DNA from: Gammaproteobacteria bacterium
GTDB lineage: Bacteria > Pseudomonadota > Gammaproteobacteria > Pseudomonadales > Azotimanducaceae
Direction: 5' to 3'
Length of the DNA stretch: 5,757 nt
Assembly: GCA_002726925.1 (NCBI GenBank)
Contig: PBTJ01000105.1
Location: 5,359-11,115, forward strand
Shown: piece after piece, positions 1 to 5,757 of the stretch
Layout of the letters: each line of letters starts with the position of its first letter
Numbering within the stretch: the first letter of the stretch is position 1
Made by a program: the position numbers and the translations under genes
The notes under the pieces: generated by a model
The model's database searches: none
What the model was told of the DNA's origin: nothing
What the model saw: the letters and a program-made list of their open reading frames with translations, nothing else

Positions 1-69
1 GCTCATGCAGTGGCGGAAGAGGCTGTGTCGCTTGTTTTGGCATTGGATTCTCTGAAATTCTCAAGCTAA
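1..69 (+). CDS. possible C-terminal tail of an unknown upstream gene (partial)
   Basis: Reading frame 1 is open from the window edge to a TAA at 67-69. It encodes 22 residues, beginning AHAVAEEAV and ending LDSLKFSS. The Ala/Leu/Val-rich, helix-like composition and ordinary codons would suit the end of a real protein, but the stretch is too short to recognise. Two alternatives cannot be excluded. A minus-strand ATG at 73 opens a frame running off the left edge (MLSLRISENPMPK...), which would make the neighbour divergent from nfuA. Plus-strand frame 3 is also open to about 144. No function is proposed. Confidence 0.3.
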   Translation, partial: AHAVAEEAVSLVLALDSLKFSS

Positions 70-96
70 GCATTGGTTCAACGCGAGTGGACACTC

Positions 97-113
97 TAGG
101 CGGTCACCACCTA
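97..113. repeat. short imperfect palindrome upstream of nfuA
   Basis: TAGGCGGT (97-104) and ACCACCTA (106-113) are inverted copies around a single central base, with one mismatched pair (101/109). As RNA it could fold into a seven-pair stem with one mismatch and a three-base loop, but no T run follows, so it is not a convincing terminator. It could equally be a protein-binding site. It lies about 130 bases upstream of the predicted nfuA -10 box. Confidence 0.3.
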
Positions 114-233
114 AGCAACAAATCATCGGCTGAATACTTTTCGTGAGATTCCTTCATACTGCGGGGGAGTGCTGTTTTTCTCTGGATAAAGGCGAGTTAG
201 GGCTAATTGCGACATCTCCTGTTCTGATGGCGC

Positions 234-254
234 ACCCGATGTACAATGTCGGGT
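234..254. promoter_or_regulatory. 21-bp dyad over the nfuA -10 region (candidate operator)
   Basis: The arms ACCCGA (234-239) and TCGGGT (249-254) are exact inverted complements separated by nine bases. Those nine bases contain the predicted -10 hexamer of nfuA (242-247), a position where a bound repressor would block RNA polymerase. The site does not resemble either IscR consensus class as I remember them, so no regulator is named. Six-base arms can arise by chance. Confidence 0.3.
242..247 (+). promoter_or_regulatory. predicted -10 box of the nfuA promoter
   Basis: TACAAT matches five of six bases of the sigma-70 -10 consensus. It lies 39 bases before the nfuA ATG, which would give a short leader of about 33 bases. 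The -35 region is poor: at a 17-base spacing the hexamer is CTGTTC (219-224), with only two consensus matches. The promoter may therefore be weak or depend on an activator. Confidence 0.4.
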
Positions 255-275
255 CGAATAGCGGTTCCGCATGAC

Positions 276-280
276 GAGGG
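276..280 (+). promoter_or_regulatory. ribosome binding site of nfuA
   Basis: GAGGG lies six bases before the ATG at 287, an ideal spacing. It is directly next to the TTG codons at 281 and 284, too close to serve them. This decides the start in favour of ATG 287. Confidence 0.7.
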
Positions 281-286
281 TTGTTG

Positions 287-868
287 ATGATCGAAATTTC
301 TGCCAGCGCACAGACCTACCTGCAAGGGTTGCTTGCAAATCAAGACGACGAGGGCGTGAGTATTCGCATTTTTGTTGCGCAACCGGGGACACCGCAAGCG
401 GAGACATGCATTGCTTACTGTCGACCTGGCGAAGAGCAAGAAGGGGACATCGCGGTGGAGTACGAAGGCTTCCGCGCTTGGTTCGAAGGCCGCAGCGAGC
501 CCTATCTGGAGGAAGCGGAGGTTGACTATCAAGAAGACCAGATGGGCGGTCAACTTACGATCAAGGCCCCCAATTCACGCGTCCCTAAGGTCGGGCCAGA
601 TGCGCCGATCGAAGATCGTATTAACTATGTGCTCTATAACGAAATCAACCCTGGTTTGGCGACGCACGGCGGTGTTGTTTCGCTGGTAGAGGTCACTGAG
701 TTAGGCGAGGCGGTGCTGCAGTTTGGTGGTGGTTGCCAAGGCTGCTCCGCCGTCGATCTAACGTTGAAAGGCAGTGTCGAAACGACGCTACTAGAGCGCT
801 TGCCGGAACTGTCGGCGGTCAAAGACATGACCGATCACACGGTTACGGAAAACGCCTACTACACCTAG
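287..868 (+). CDS. nfuA: NfuA, Fe-S cluster carrier/scaffold protein
   Basis: The 193-residue product carries [4Fe-4S] clusters in the cytoplasm and delivers them to apo-enzymes such as aconitase and lipoyl synthase (family knowledge). It supports Fe-S maturation under oxidative stress or iron limitation. Residues 1-90 are the degenerate A-type carrier domain, followed by the conserved segment QLTIKAPN. The C-terminal Nfu domain (about 105-193) contains [16 protein letters not shown] with the cluster-binding pair C150 and C153. The ending ENAYY also recalls E. coli NfuA, whose length (191) is nearly the same. The A-type domain lacks the CXC of true IscA proteins and has only C41 and C45. The ATG at 287 is chosen because GAGGG precedes it by six bases and MIEIS aligns with the E. 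coli start MIRIS. The TTG at 281 would add two residues. The gene appears monocistronic and converges on aroF. Confidence 0.95.
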   Translation: MIEISASAQTYLQGLLANQDDEGVSIRIFVAQPGTPQAETCIAYCRPGEEQEGDIAVEYEGFRAWFEGRSEPYLEEAEVDYQEDQMGGQLTIKAPNSRVPKVGPDAPIEDRINYVLYNEINPGLATHGGVVSLVEVTELGEAVLQFGGGCQGCSAVDLTLKGSVETTLLERLPELSAVKDMTDHTVTENAYYT

Positions 869-875
869 TGAGCTA

Positions 876-904
876 ATGCGAAGCTCGCCGATGGAGCATC
901 GCAT
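876..904. terminator. imperfect hairpin between convergent nfuA and aroF
   Basis: Bases 876-886 (ATGCGAAGCTC) pair with 894-904 (GAGCATCGCAT) over 11 positions with one A-A mismatch (882/898), leaving a seven-base loop. It fills most of the 41-base gap between two converging genes, where a shared bidirectional terminator is expected. Neither strand has a T run after the stem, so classical intrinsic termination would be weak. It may instead act as an RNA 3' end-stabilising stem. Confidence 0.45.
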
Positions 905-909
905 AGCAA

Positions 910-1980
910 TCATCCAAGTTCAGATCGTCCTGCCAAGCTGCCGGCAAGACCTCGCAAAAGCTCCTCCGTTTCCTGCCAATCTATGCACGCATCGGTGATA
1001 GAAACGCCATAGTCCAAGCCCCCTGCGTTATTGATGCTTTGATTCCCCGCATTTAAGTGACTTTCGATCATTAGGCCGGTAATGGACTGATTGCCTTCAT
1101 CGAGCTGCGCGCGCACGGCATCGACCACATTGCGCTGCTGACGATGATCTTTGTTCGAGTTCGCATGGGAGCAATCGATCATAATCGATTGAGTGAGGTC
1201 TAACTTGGCCAAGGCGGCTTCACAATTGGCGATATGCTCAGCCGAATAGTTCGGCCCATTGCTACCGCCACGCAGCACAATGTGTGCATGGGCATTGCCT
1301 TTGGTGTGCACCACGCTTACTTGCCCCTCAGGACTAATGCCAAGAAATCTGTGGGGGTTAGCAACTGACTGTAGCGCATTGATAGCGACGCCAAGTGAAC
1401 CATCCGTACCGTTCTTGAAGCCCACTGGGCAGCTCAGGCCCGACGCCATCTCGCGATGTGTCTGCGATTCGGTGGTGCGCGCACCAATGGCGGACCAAGA
1501 GATGAGATCCTGCAGATATTGCGGCGTGATCGGGTCCAGTGCCTCGGTAGCTAGCGGCAGTCCCATTTCGGATAGGTCCAGCAGCAATTGTCGGCCGATA
1601 TGCAATCCCTGGGCGACTTTGAAACTATCGTCCAAATAAGGATCGTTGATCAATCCCTTCCAGCCAACAGTGCTGCGCGGCTTCTCGAAATAGGCGCGCA
1701 TCACGATGAATACTCGATCTGCGATTTCATCAGACAAAGTCTTTAGCCGCTGCGCATACTCTTTCGCGGCTGCAACATCGTGTATCGAACATGGGCCGAC
1801 GACGACGAGTAATCTGGATTCTCGACGGTCGACAATATTTCGAACCGTTTCGCGATACCCATTGATCGCGAGTCTAACACTTTCGCTCACGGGCAATTTC
1901 GACTTGAGCTCTTCGGGTGTGATTAGCACCTCTTGTTGCTCAACGTTCAAATTATCAAGCTGTGCGTGTTCTGGCTGCAC
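910..1980 (-). CDS. aroF: class I (AroF-type) DAHP synthase
   Basis: The enzyme condenses phosphoenolpyruvate with erythrose 4-phosphate to 3-deoxy-D-arabino-heptulosonate 7-phosphate, the first step of the shikimate pathway, in the cytoplasm. It is a 356-residue (beta/alpha)8 barrel of the E. coli AroF/G/H class. Metal ligands are C64 (GPCSIHD), H272 (DCSHANSNK), E306 (MIES) and D330 (SITDAC). Substrate residues include R95 and K100 (MRAYFEKPR), R168 (GARTTESQTHREMASG), K189 (VGFKNGTDG) and R237 (LRGG). G214 in PHRFLG occupies the position that is Ser in Phe-sensitive AroG and Gly in AroF, so tyrosine feedback is likely; the aroF symbol rests partly on this. The GTG start at 1980 follows GAGGAG by six bases and gives the AroF length. 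The frame continues up to a TTG at 2037, but those 19 residues look non-native. The stop is TGA at 912-910. It may be co-transcribed with the helicase gene 62 bases upstream. Confidence 0.93.
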   Translation of the reverse strand: MQPEHAQLDNLNVEQQEVLITPEELKSKLPVSESVRLAINGYRETVRNIVDRRESRLLVVVGPCSIHDVAAAKEYAQRLKTLSDEIADRVFIVMRAYFEKPRSTVGWKGLINDPYLDDSFKVAQGLHIGRQLLLDLSEMGLPLATEALDPITPQYLQDLISWSAIGARTTESQTHREMASGLSCPVGFKNGTDGSLGVAINALQSVANPHRFLGISPEGQVSVVHTKGNAHAHIVLRGGSNGPNYSAEHIANCEAALAKLDLTQSIMIDCSHANSNKDHRQQRNVVDAVRAQLDEGNQSITGLMIESHLNAGNQSINNAGGLDYGVSITDACIDWQETEELLRGLAGSLAGRSELG

Positions 1981-1986
1981 AGAAGG

Positions 1987-1992
1987 CTCCTC
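1987..1992 (-). promoter_or_regulatory. strong ribosome binding site of aroF
   Basis: On the minus strand GAGGAG (1992 down to 1987) is followed by six bases and then GTG at 1980. It outweighs the TTG at 2037, which has no comparable site, and so fixes the start. The site overlaps the TGA (1993-1991) that ends a six-codon frame from ATG 2011, which would also be the stop of a frameshifted helicase gene. Confidence 0.75.
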
Positions 1993-2042
1993 AATAACAG
2001 GGGAGCAGCATGGTAAACGCCCGCACTCGAAAAGCAATCAGT

Positions 2043-5000
2043 CTAGGGGGGGGATGGCAGCGTTTCGAGATGGGCTAGGGCAGTGAAATAGAGCGCCGTT
2101 TTTGATGGCGCCCCTGCGGCTGCCGGATTTTCAAAGCGGTTAGGTTGATCACTGAGCAACGCAGCTAGGGCGCTGCGGTATTGGTCCAGCTGACCGCGAT
2201 AGCGACCAACCTCGTGTTCGAGGAAAACCGCGAGCGCTTCGCCAGGTTTTGGTTCTGCGGTCTTGAAGTCAACAATCCACCAACAGTCCTCAGTGAAAAA
2301 CACGCGATCCATCACCAGTCGCTTGGGCAAGCCGTTGCTCACTGTCGTTACCGGCCATTCGATTTGACCGTGTGGGTGAGCCGTCAATAACCACTGACCC
2401 GCAGGATCTGCCAAAGTCCTATCAATGTGGTCAATCGTGGCTTCCTTGACCAATGGCCATTGATCAGGGAATGCATCGAGCCCCGGCAGCCATTGATCTA
2501 GGTGCTCGTGCATCGCCACTGGGCGATAGGGGACGCCCTTTTTGTGGCATTGCGCAATATACGCCAGAGCCTGATGTACCAGATTGCCCAAAGACAGGCT
2601 GAAACGGTTCTGTCGATCACCGGCGGACTGGGGGGCTTCGTCCTCGGCAGCGGCGGCTTGCTCCGCATCCGATGACTCGAGCGCAGGGCTGATTTTTGCT
2701 ACGCCTTCTCGGTCATTGCCGCAGATATCGTCGGGATGCCATCGATAGGATGCAGGTAAGTGAATCAACTGTGCCTGCAGTTCAGGTGGGACAATGGGCG
2801 GTTTGGCGCTGTCTTGTGTGGCTGACTGAACATCGCTTGGTGTGAAAGGCAGATACCTCGCAAGGCCTTGTGGGCGCTGGCTGTGCGACGCCGTGCTCAG
2901 CCACAGGCTAGTCTCTGCACGCGTACAGGCGACGTACAGCAGGCGTTTGGCTTCATTTTCGCGTCGGTTCTTTTCTTCAAAAGCGAGCCAGTCATGTACG
3001 GAGTCATGTTTGATGCCAATCAGCAAGTCATTGTTATTCGGGCGCCACAGCATAATATCTGTCTCTTCTGTGCGAGATTGCCGGCCGAGATTGGGCAGGA
3101 TGACATGGGTGAACTCCAATCCCTTAGATTTGTGAATGGTCATCACCTGCACAGGAGTTTGGCTGACATCCTGTGCATATAGGTCATCTGTTCTTGCTTG
3201 CACAGCATCTGGATCCAGCGCGCTATCGCCCATTGATTCGATGAGCTCGAACCAGCGCTGGGCTTGAGACAAGCTCGAGTGCGCATAAGCGTCCACGCCG
3301 CCAAGTCGCATCCAACAACCCTCAACAACTTCCGCGATGGGTAGCTCATACAATCTTGGTCTCGCCCAATACAGCGCGCTGGCAAAGCGTTCGATCGCTG
3401 GATGGCAGTGGGCTTGTTGCGAGGCAAAATCGCCCAGGTCGGTGGCACTGGCGAATTGCTCGAGTTCCTGTAGCGACAGTCCTACCATTGGGCTGCGCAA
3501 TATGGCGAACCAAGGCAGAGGCATGGCTGGGCGCAGCAGTAGCGAAAGCAAACTCATCAGATCAGTGACCACGGGTGCTACTGCAAGAGCGTCGATATCG
3601 GTACTGGTGTAAGCGATGTCTGCCGCTTTCAGCGCTCTGAGAATTTTCGGTAGGTGCGTACGCGCTCTGCACAAAATGCCAATACGATATTGGCTATCAG
3701 CTGGCTGTTGTGTGAGCAGGGTCGACACGTGCAGGGCAATCGCTTCGGCTTCAAGTTGCTCGCTGGCGAAGCCATGCAGTTGCACGGTGGAGGCAGTATC
3801 TGTTGCACTGGGAACTGGTTTTTGCGCCAGCGCTGCAGCAAAGGGTATGGCGCCCAGTTTGGGTAGGGCGCTGCGTGGGAAAAGTTGCTTGAAGAGATTG
3901 TTGGTCCATTCAACCAGGGTCTTGCTGGAGCGAAAGTTTGCCTGTAAGCGAATGGGCTGTAGTGCAACATTGGGTAAACCGTCATGCCAGCACTGGCTGA
4001 AAATCGACACATCCGCGTCGCGAAATCGGTAGATTGACTGCATCGGGTCGCCGACCGCAAAAAACGTATTTCCCTCTTCAACGGTCCAGCCTTCGGTCAA
4101 CAGGCAAAAGAACTTGTATTGACTGCGAGAGGTATCCTGAAACTCGTCGACGAGGAGATGCTTGATTTTATAGTCCCAGTAAAGGGCCAAATCCGTGGGC
4201 CCTTCATCATCGCGCAGCCCCTGACTCGCGCGCATGAGCATGCCGGTGAAATCGATGGTCTGACGTCGCTGCAAGAGTGTTTCTAACTCTGCTGCGGCCA
4301 GCGCCAGCGTTACACCGGTAGCCACGACGGTTGCTGAATCCTCACCAACCTTCGGCAACATCGCACAGGTTTGTAGCAACTCCTCTACATTGCGATCACG
4401 CAGTTCGTCGAACCATTCAACAATTTGTGTTCTAAAAGATTTTTCGCCAAAAGCCTCTCCCTGACGGCGATCAATCGTTTTTCGAATGGTGCCGTTTTGA
4501 GTCAAGATGAGCGGTAACAGCGCTTCCAGATTCGCTTGCCTGTCGGTCTCCGAGGCAACGATTTGAATCATTTCATTGTCATGGGGTGACAAGGCAACGG
4601 TGACCGTTGACATAATTTCCTGCCGCAGCTCTGTGATCGCACGCTCCAGTGTTTGTGTTATTGCGGCGCCATCACTGAGTGCCATGGAGGTGATCAACCC
4701 GGTGACATCCAGCCATTGATCTCGTTTTGCCAGCATGGTGCTCAGTACGCGTTCAGCGGTGCTCGCGTTGTTGTCCAGTGCGGATAGAAACTCGGCCACG
4801 AAGAGTCTGCTGGGATCGTCGGAAAACAGCCGGCCTAGGACATTTTGTGCGGCTTGCAGATATAGGGGAGCCGGCTTTTCTTCGATGCGCATCCCTTCAG
4901 CGCTCTGACTGCCGGGAATCTGTGTGGCGAGCTCTGTGGCAAAGCTGTCGATAGTCTGAATCTTCATGCGCTGAGGGTTTTGCTTCAGGCGCCAATTAAG

Positions 5001-5276
5001 CGCTGCATCCTTGTTGCGAATGGTTGCAGTTAGCGGCGTGCGTTTGCGAAGTTCCTGCAGCACGCGCTGTTTCATTTCCGCCGCCGCCGCGCGAGTAAAG
5101 GTAATGGCAAGAATCTCTTCGGGTTGCGCAACCTGTGTCAACAAATGCAAGTAGCGCTCCACCAGCAACGTCGTTTTTCCCGAGCCCGCTGGTGCTTGTA
5201 CAATGAACGACTGACCAACTTGCAGAGCGCGATCACGCTCAAGTTGATCTGGAGGCGTTTGCCTTGCGCCGGTCAC
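2043..5276 (-). CDS. AddA/RecB-like helicase-nuclease (UvrD family)
   Basis: This 1077-residue superfamily 1 helicase with a C-terminal nuclease probably unwinds and degrades DNA from double-strand ends for recombinational repair. Helicase motifs in order: Walker A APAGSGKT (28-35, K34), Ia TFTRAAAAEM (59-68), Ic IQTIDSF (106-112), II VDEFQD (376-381), III VGDPMQSIYRFR (408-419), IV ANFRS (446-450), V TIHKSKGLEF (713-722), VI YVACTRAE (781-788). An acidic Ala/Glu/Asp-rich linker (about 866-890) leads to a PD-(D/E)XK nuclease: H901 (GNLVHQAL), D990 (LVMDR), D1003/K1005 (IVDFK), and QLDQY (1029-1033). All catalytic residues are present. The GTG start at 5276 shares GTGA with the upstream gene's stop and leaves 27 residues before Walker A. 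ATG 5315 or TTG 5333 would add 13 or 19 residues. The length suits AddA-like proteins (about 1,100). The gene ends in eight C before TAG. A stand-alone RecB is unlikely given the AddB-like partner. Confidence 0.88.
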   Translation of the reverse strand: MTGARQTPPDQLERDRALQVGQSFIVQAPAGSGKTTLLVERYLHLLTQVAQPEEILAITFTRAAAAEMKQRVLQELRKRTPLTATIRNKDAALNWRLKQNPQRMKIQTIDSFATELATQIPGSQSAEGMRIEEKPAPLYLQAAQNVLGRLFSDDPSRLFVAEFLSALDNNASTAERVLSTMLAKRDQWLDVTGLITSMALSDGAAITQTLERAITELRQEIMSTVTVALSPHDNEMIQIVASETDRQANLEALLPLILTQNGTIRKTIDRRQGEAFGEKSFRTQIVEWFDELRDRNVEELLQTCAMLPKVGEDSATVVATGVTLALAAAELETLLQRRQTIDFTGMLMRASQGLRDDEGPTDLALYWDYKIKHLLVDEFQDTSRSQYKFFCLLTEGWTVEEGNTFFAVGDPMQSIYRFRDADVSIFSQCWHDGLPNVALQPIRLQANFRSSKTLVEWTNNLFKQLFPRSALPKLGAIPFAAALAQKPVPSATDTASTVQLHGFASEQLEAEAIALHVSTLLTQQPADSQYRIGILCRARTHLPKILRALKAADIAYTSTDIDALAVAPVVTDLMSLLSLLLRPAMPLPWFAILRSPMVGLSLQELEQFASATDLGDFASQQAHCHPAIERFASALYWARPRLYELPIAEVVEGCWMRLGGVDAYAHSSLSQAQRWFELIESMGDSALDPDAVQARTDDLYAQDVSQTPVQVMTIHKSKGLEFTHVILPNLGRQSRTEETDIMLWRPNNNDLLIGIKHDSVHDWLAFEEKNRRENEAKRLLYVACTRAETSLWLSTASHSQRPQGLARYLPFTPSDVQSATQDSAKPPIVPPELQAQLIHLPASYRWHPDDICGNDREGVAKISPALESSDAEQAAAAEDEAPQSAGDRQNRFSLSLGNLVHQALAYIAQCHKKGVPYRPVAMHEHLDQWLPGLDAFPDQWPLVKEATIDHIDRTLADPAGQWLLTAHPHGQIEWPVTTVSNGLPKRLVMDRVFFTEDCWWIVDFKTAEPKPGEALAVFLEHEVGRYRGQLDQYRSALAALLSDQPNRFENPAAAGAPSKTALYFTALAHLETLPSPP
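5273..5276 (-). other. GTGA start/stop overlap coupling the AddB-like and AddA-like genes
   Basis: On the minus strand, bases 5276-5273 read GTGA: GTG starts the helicase gene and TGA (5275-5273) ends the AddB-like gene. Only a weak AGG lies upstream, at ten bases' distance, so terminating ribosomes probably reinitiate here, keeping the two subunits in balance. Confidence 0.6.
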
Positions 5277-5757
5277 GACGTCGCTGCCTGTTGGCGCTTT
5301 TCGTCCACACGACATAGGGGTTTGAGATGACAATACCGACAGGCCGTCGGCTGCGGATCTACCCGCGCATCACCGGAACCAATTTGGGCCGCCAAGTTCT
5401 CTAGTTGGCTTTGCCAAATTGAACGTTGGTTTTCCCAGCCTGAATCAGGTTCGGTGGTTTTGATCTGCCGATGTTTTGCTGACACCAACTGCGTACTGGC
5501 ACTGCCCACGCCGACGAGTTTTTGCGCATCGCGTTTTACCTGGGCGTAGTAAACACCAGTAATGTCGTTATTGATGAGGCTGTATAAGGGTAATTGCGGC
5601 GCATTCATCTGTTCGCTAAGTGCGGCTCCAGCGGAAACCTTACCTGATTTGTAATCGACAATTACTAGATCGTTGCCGACCCTGTCGAGGCGGTCGATAC
5701 GCAGCTGCAATTGCCAATCGCCGAGAGCAACGGTATGCCGCTGCTCGGTTTCAACAA
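5273..5757 (-). CDS. AddB-like PD-(D/E)XK nuclease, C-terminal part
   Basis: Only the last 160 residues lie in the window; the frame is open through the right edge. The visible part is a RecB/AddB-type nuclease domain: RIDRLDRV (residues 19-26 of the fragment, D21), IVDYKSGK (32-39, D34 and K36) and PQLPLYSL (53-60, matching the QhxxY motif). It ends with C139-X2-C142-X5-C148 (CRYCHLKPLC). In AddB proteins this triplet, with a fourth cysteine upstream of the nuclease domain, binds a [4Fe-4S] cluster that staples the domain; the fourth cysteine would lie outside the window. The fragment resembles the roughly 900-residue AddB-related 'probable DNA repair protein' family (TIGR03623, from memory). 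Its TGA overlaps the GTG start of the helicase gene, so the two are probably translationally coupled and form one complex. The missing N-terminus prevents deciding between that family and classical AddB. Confidence 0.82.
   Translation of the reverse strand, partial: VETEQRHTVALGDWQLQLRIDRLDRVGNDLVIVDYKSGKVSAGAALSEQMNAPQLPLYSLINNDITGVYYAQVKRDAQKLVGVGSASTQLVSAKHRQIKTTEPDSGWENQRSIWQSQLENLAAQIGSGDARVDPQPTACRYCHLKPLCRVDEKRQQAATS

Noticed and set aside
155..179. Intrinsic terminator ending in the T run at 175-179
   Set aside because: The preceding bases form only a three-pair stem plus a separated two-pair extension, too weak for a terminator.
203..553. 116-codon minus-strand frame opposite the nfuA 5' half
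   Set aside because: Antisense to conserved nfuA codons, with no ribosome binding site or recognisable motif.
1259..1639. 126-codon plus-strand frame opposite aroF
   Set aside because: It lies fully antisense to a DAHP synthase with all catalytic residues; the product is Ser/Pro/Cys-rich, unlike a folded protein, with no family resemblance.
1981..2037. Upstream TTG start of aroF adding 19 residues
   Set aside because: The GAGGAG site six bases before GTG 1980 and the match to AroF length make the longer form unlikely; the added residues are not AroF-like.
2010..2037. Possible aroF promoter: TTGCTT, 16 bases, TACCAT on the minus strand
   Set aside because: Three of six and four of six consensus matches are close to chance; not strong enough to list.
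1981..2042. TyrR operator (TGTAAA-N6-TTTACA) upstream of aroF
   Set aside because: Only an isolated GTTTAC half is present with no partner TGTAAA at the right spacing.
1706..2086. 126-codon plus-strand frame opposite the aroF start and helicase end
   Set aside because: It is antisense to two well-supported genes, and its Ser/Thr-rich translation is typical of a shadow frame.
3616..4032. 138-codon plus-strand frame and the overlapping minus-strand 3629-4081 frame inside the helicase gene
   Set aside because: Both lie within a continuous helicase frame with motifs on either side; their Cys/Ser/Arg-rich products match nothing recognisable.
1..5757. tRNA, CRISPR array, insertion sequence or integration site
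   Set aside because: No cloverleaf, regularly spaced repeats, transposase motifs or terminal inverted repeats were seen; space outside genes is under 350 bases in total.

Overview
The window looks like ordinary chromosomal DNA from a gammaproteobacterium, perhaps a free-living or marine one. It has moderate GC, an Escherichia coli-like NfuA, an AroF-class DAHP synthase, and the proteobacterial AddAB-like pair of a UvrD-family helicase-nuclease and an AddB-related nuclease. I see no transposase, integrase, tRNA, rRNA or CRISPR array. The lineage is inferred from protein resemblance only; no database was searched.

Left part (1-868, plus strand): possibly the last 22 codons of an unrecognised gene (1-69), a spacer of about 217 bases, then nfuA (287-868), the Fe-S carrier/scaffold protein. 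The spacer holds a short palindrome (97-113) and a plausible -10 box (TACAAT, 242-247). A 21-bp dyad sits over that box. nfuA has a good ribosome binding site at 276-280, which favours the ATG at 287 over the upstream TTG codons.

Middle (869-2042): nfuA converges on a minus-strand class I DAHP synthase gene (aroF-like, 910-1980). A 41-base gap between them carries an 11-bp imperfect hairpin. The aroF start is best placed at a GTG (1980) behind a strong GAGGAG, which gives a 356-residue protein, the same length as E. coli AroF. All metal ligands are present. A glycine stands where Phe-sensitive enzymes have serine, which suggests tyrosine feedback.

Right part (2043-5757, minus strand): a 1077-residue UvrD/RecB/AddA-type helicase with a C-terminal PD-(D/E)XK nuclease. 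Immediately upstream, overlapping by GTGA, is the C-terminal 160 residues of an AddB-like protein, cut by the window edge, with its own PD-(D/E)XK motif and a CX2CX5C iron-sulfur tail. Together they should form a two-nuclease, one-motor (AddAB-type) enzyme acting on double-strand DNA ends. The order addB-like > addA-like > aroF on one strand, with only 62 bases before aroF, suggests possible co-transcription. This junction is the least ordinary spot: the addA-like gene ends in a run of eight C, and loss of one C would extend its frame to a stop inside the aroF ribosome binding site.

Nothing here amounts to a clearly undescribed system. The best leads are the AddAB-like pair and the addA-aroF junction.
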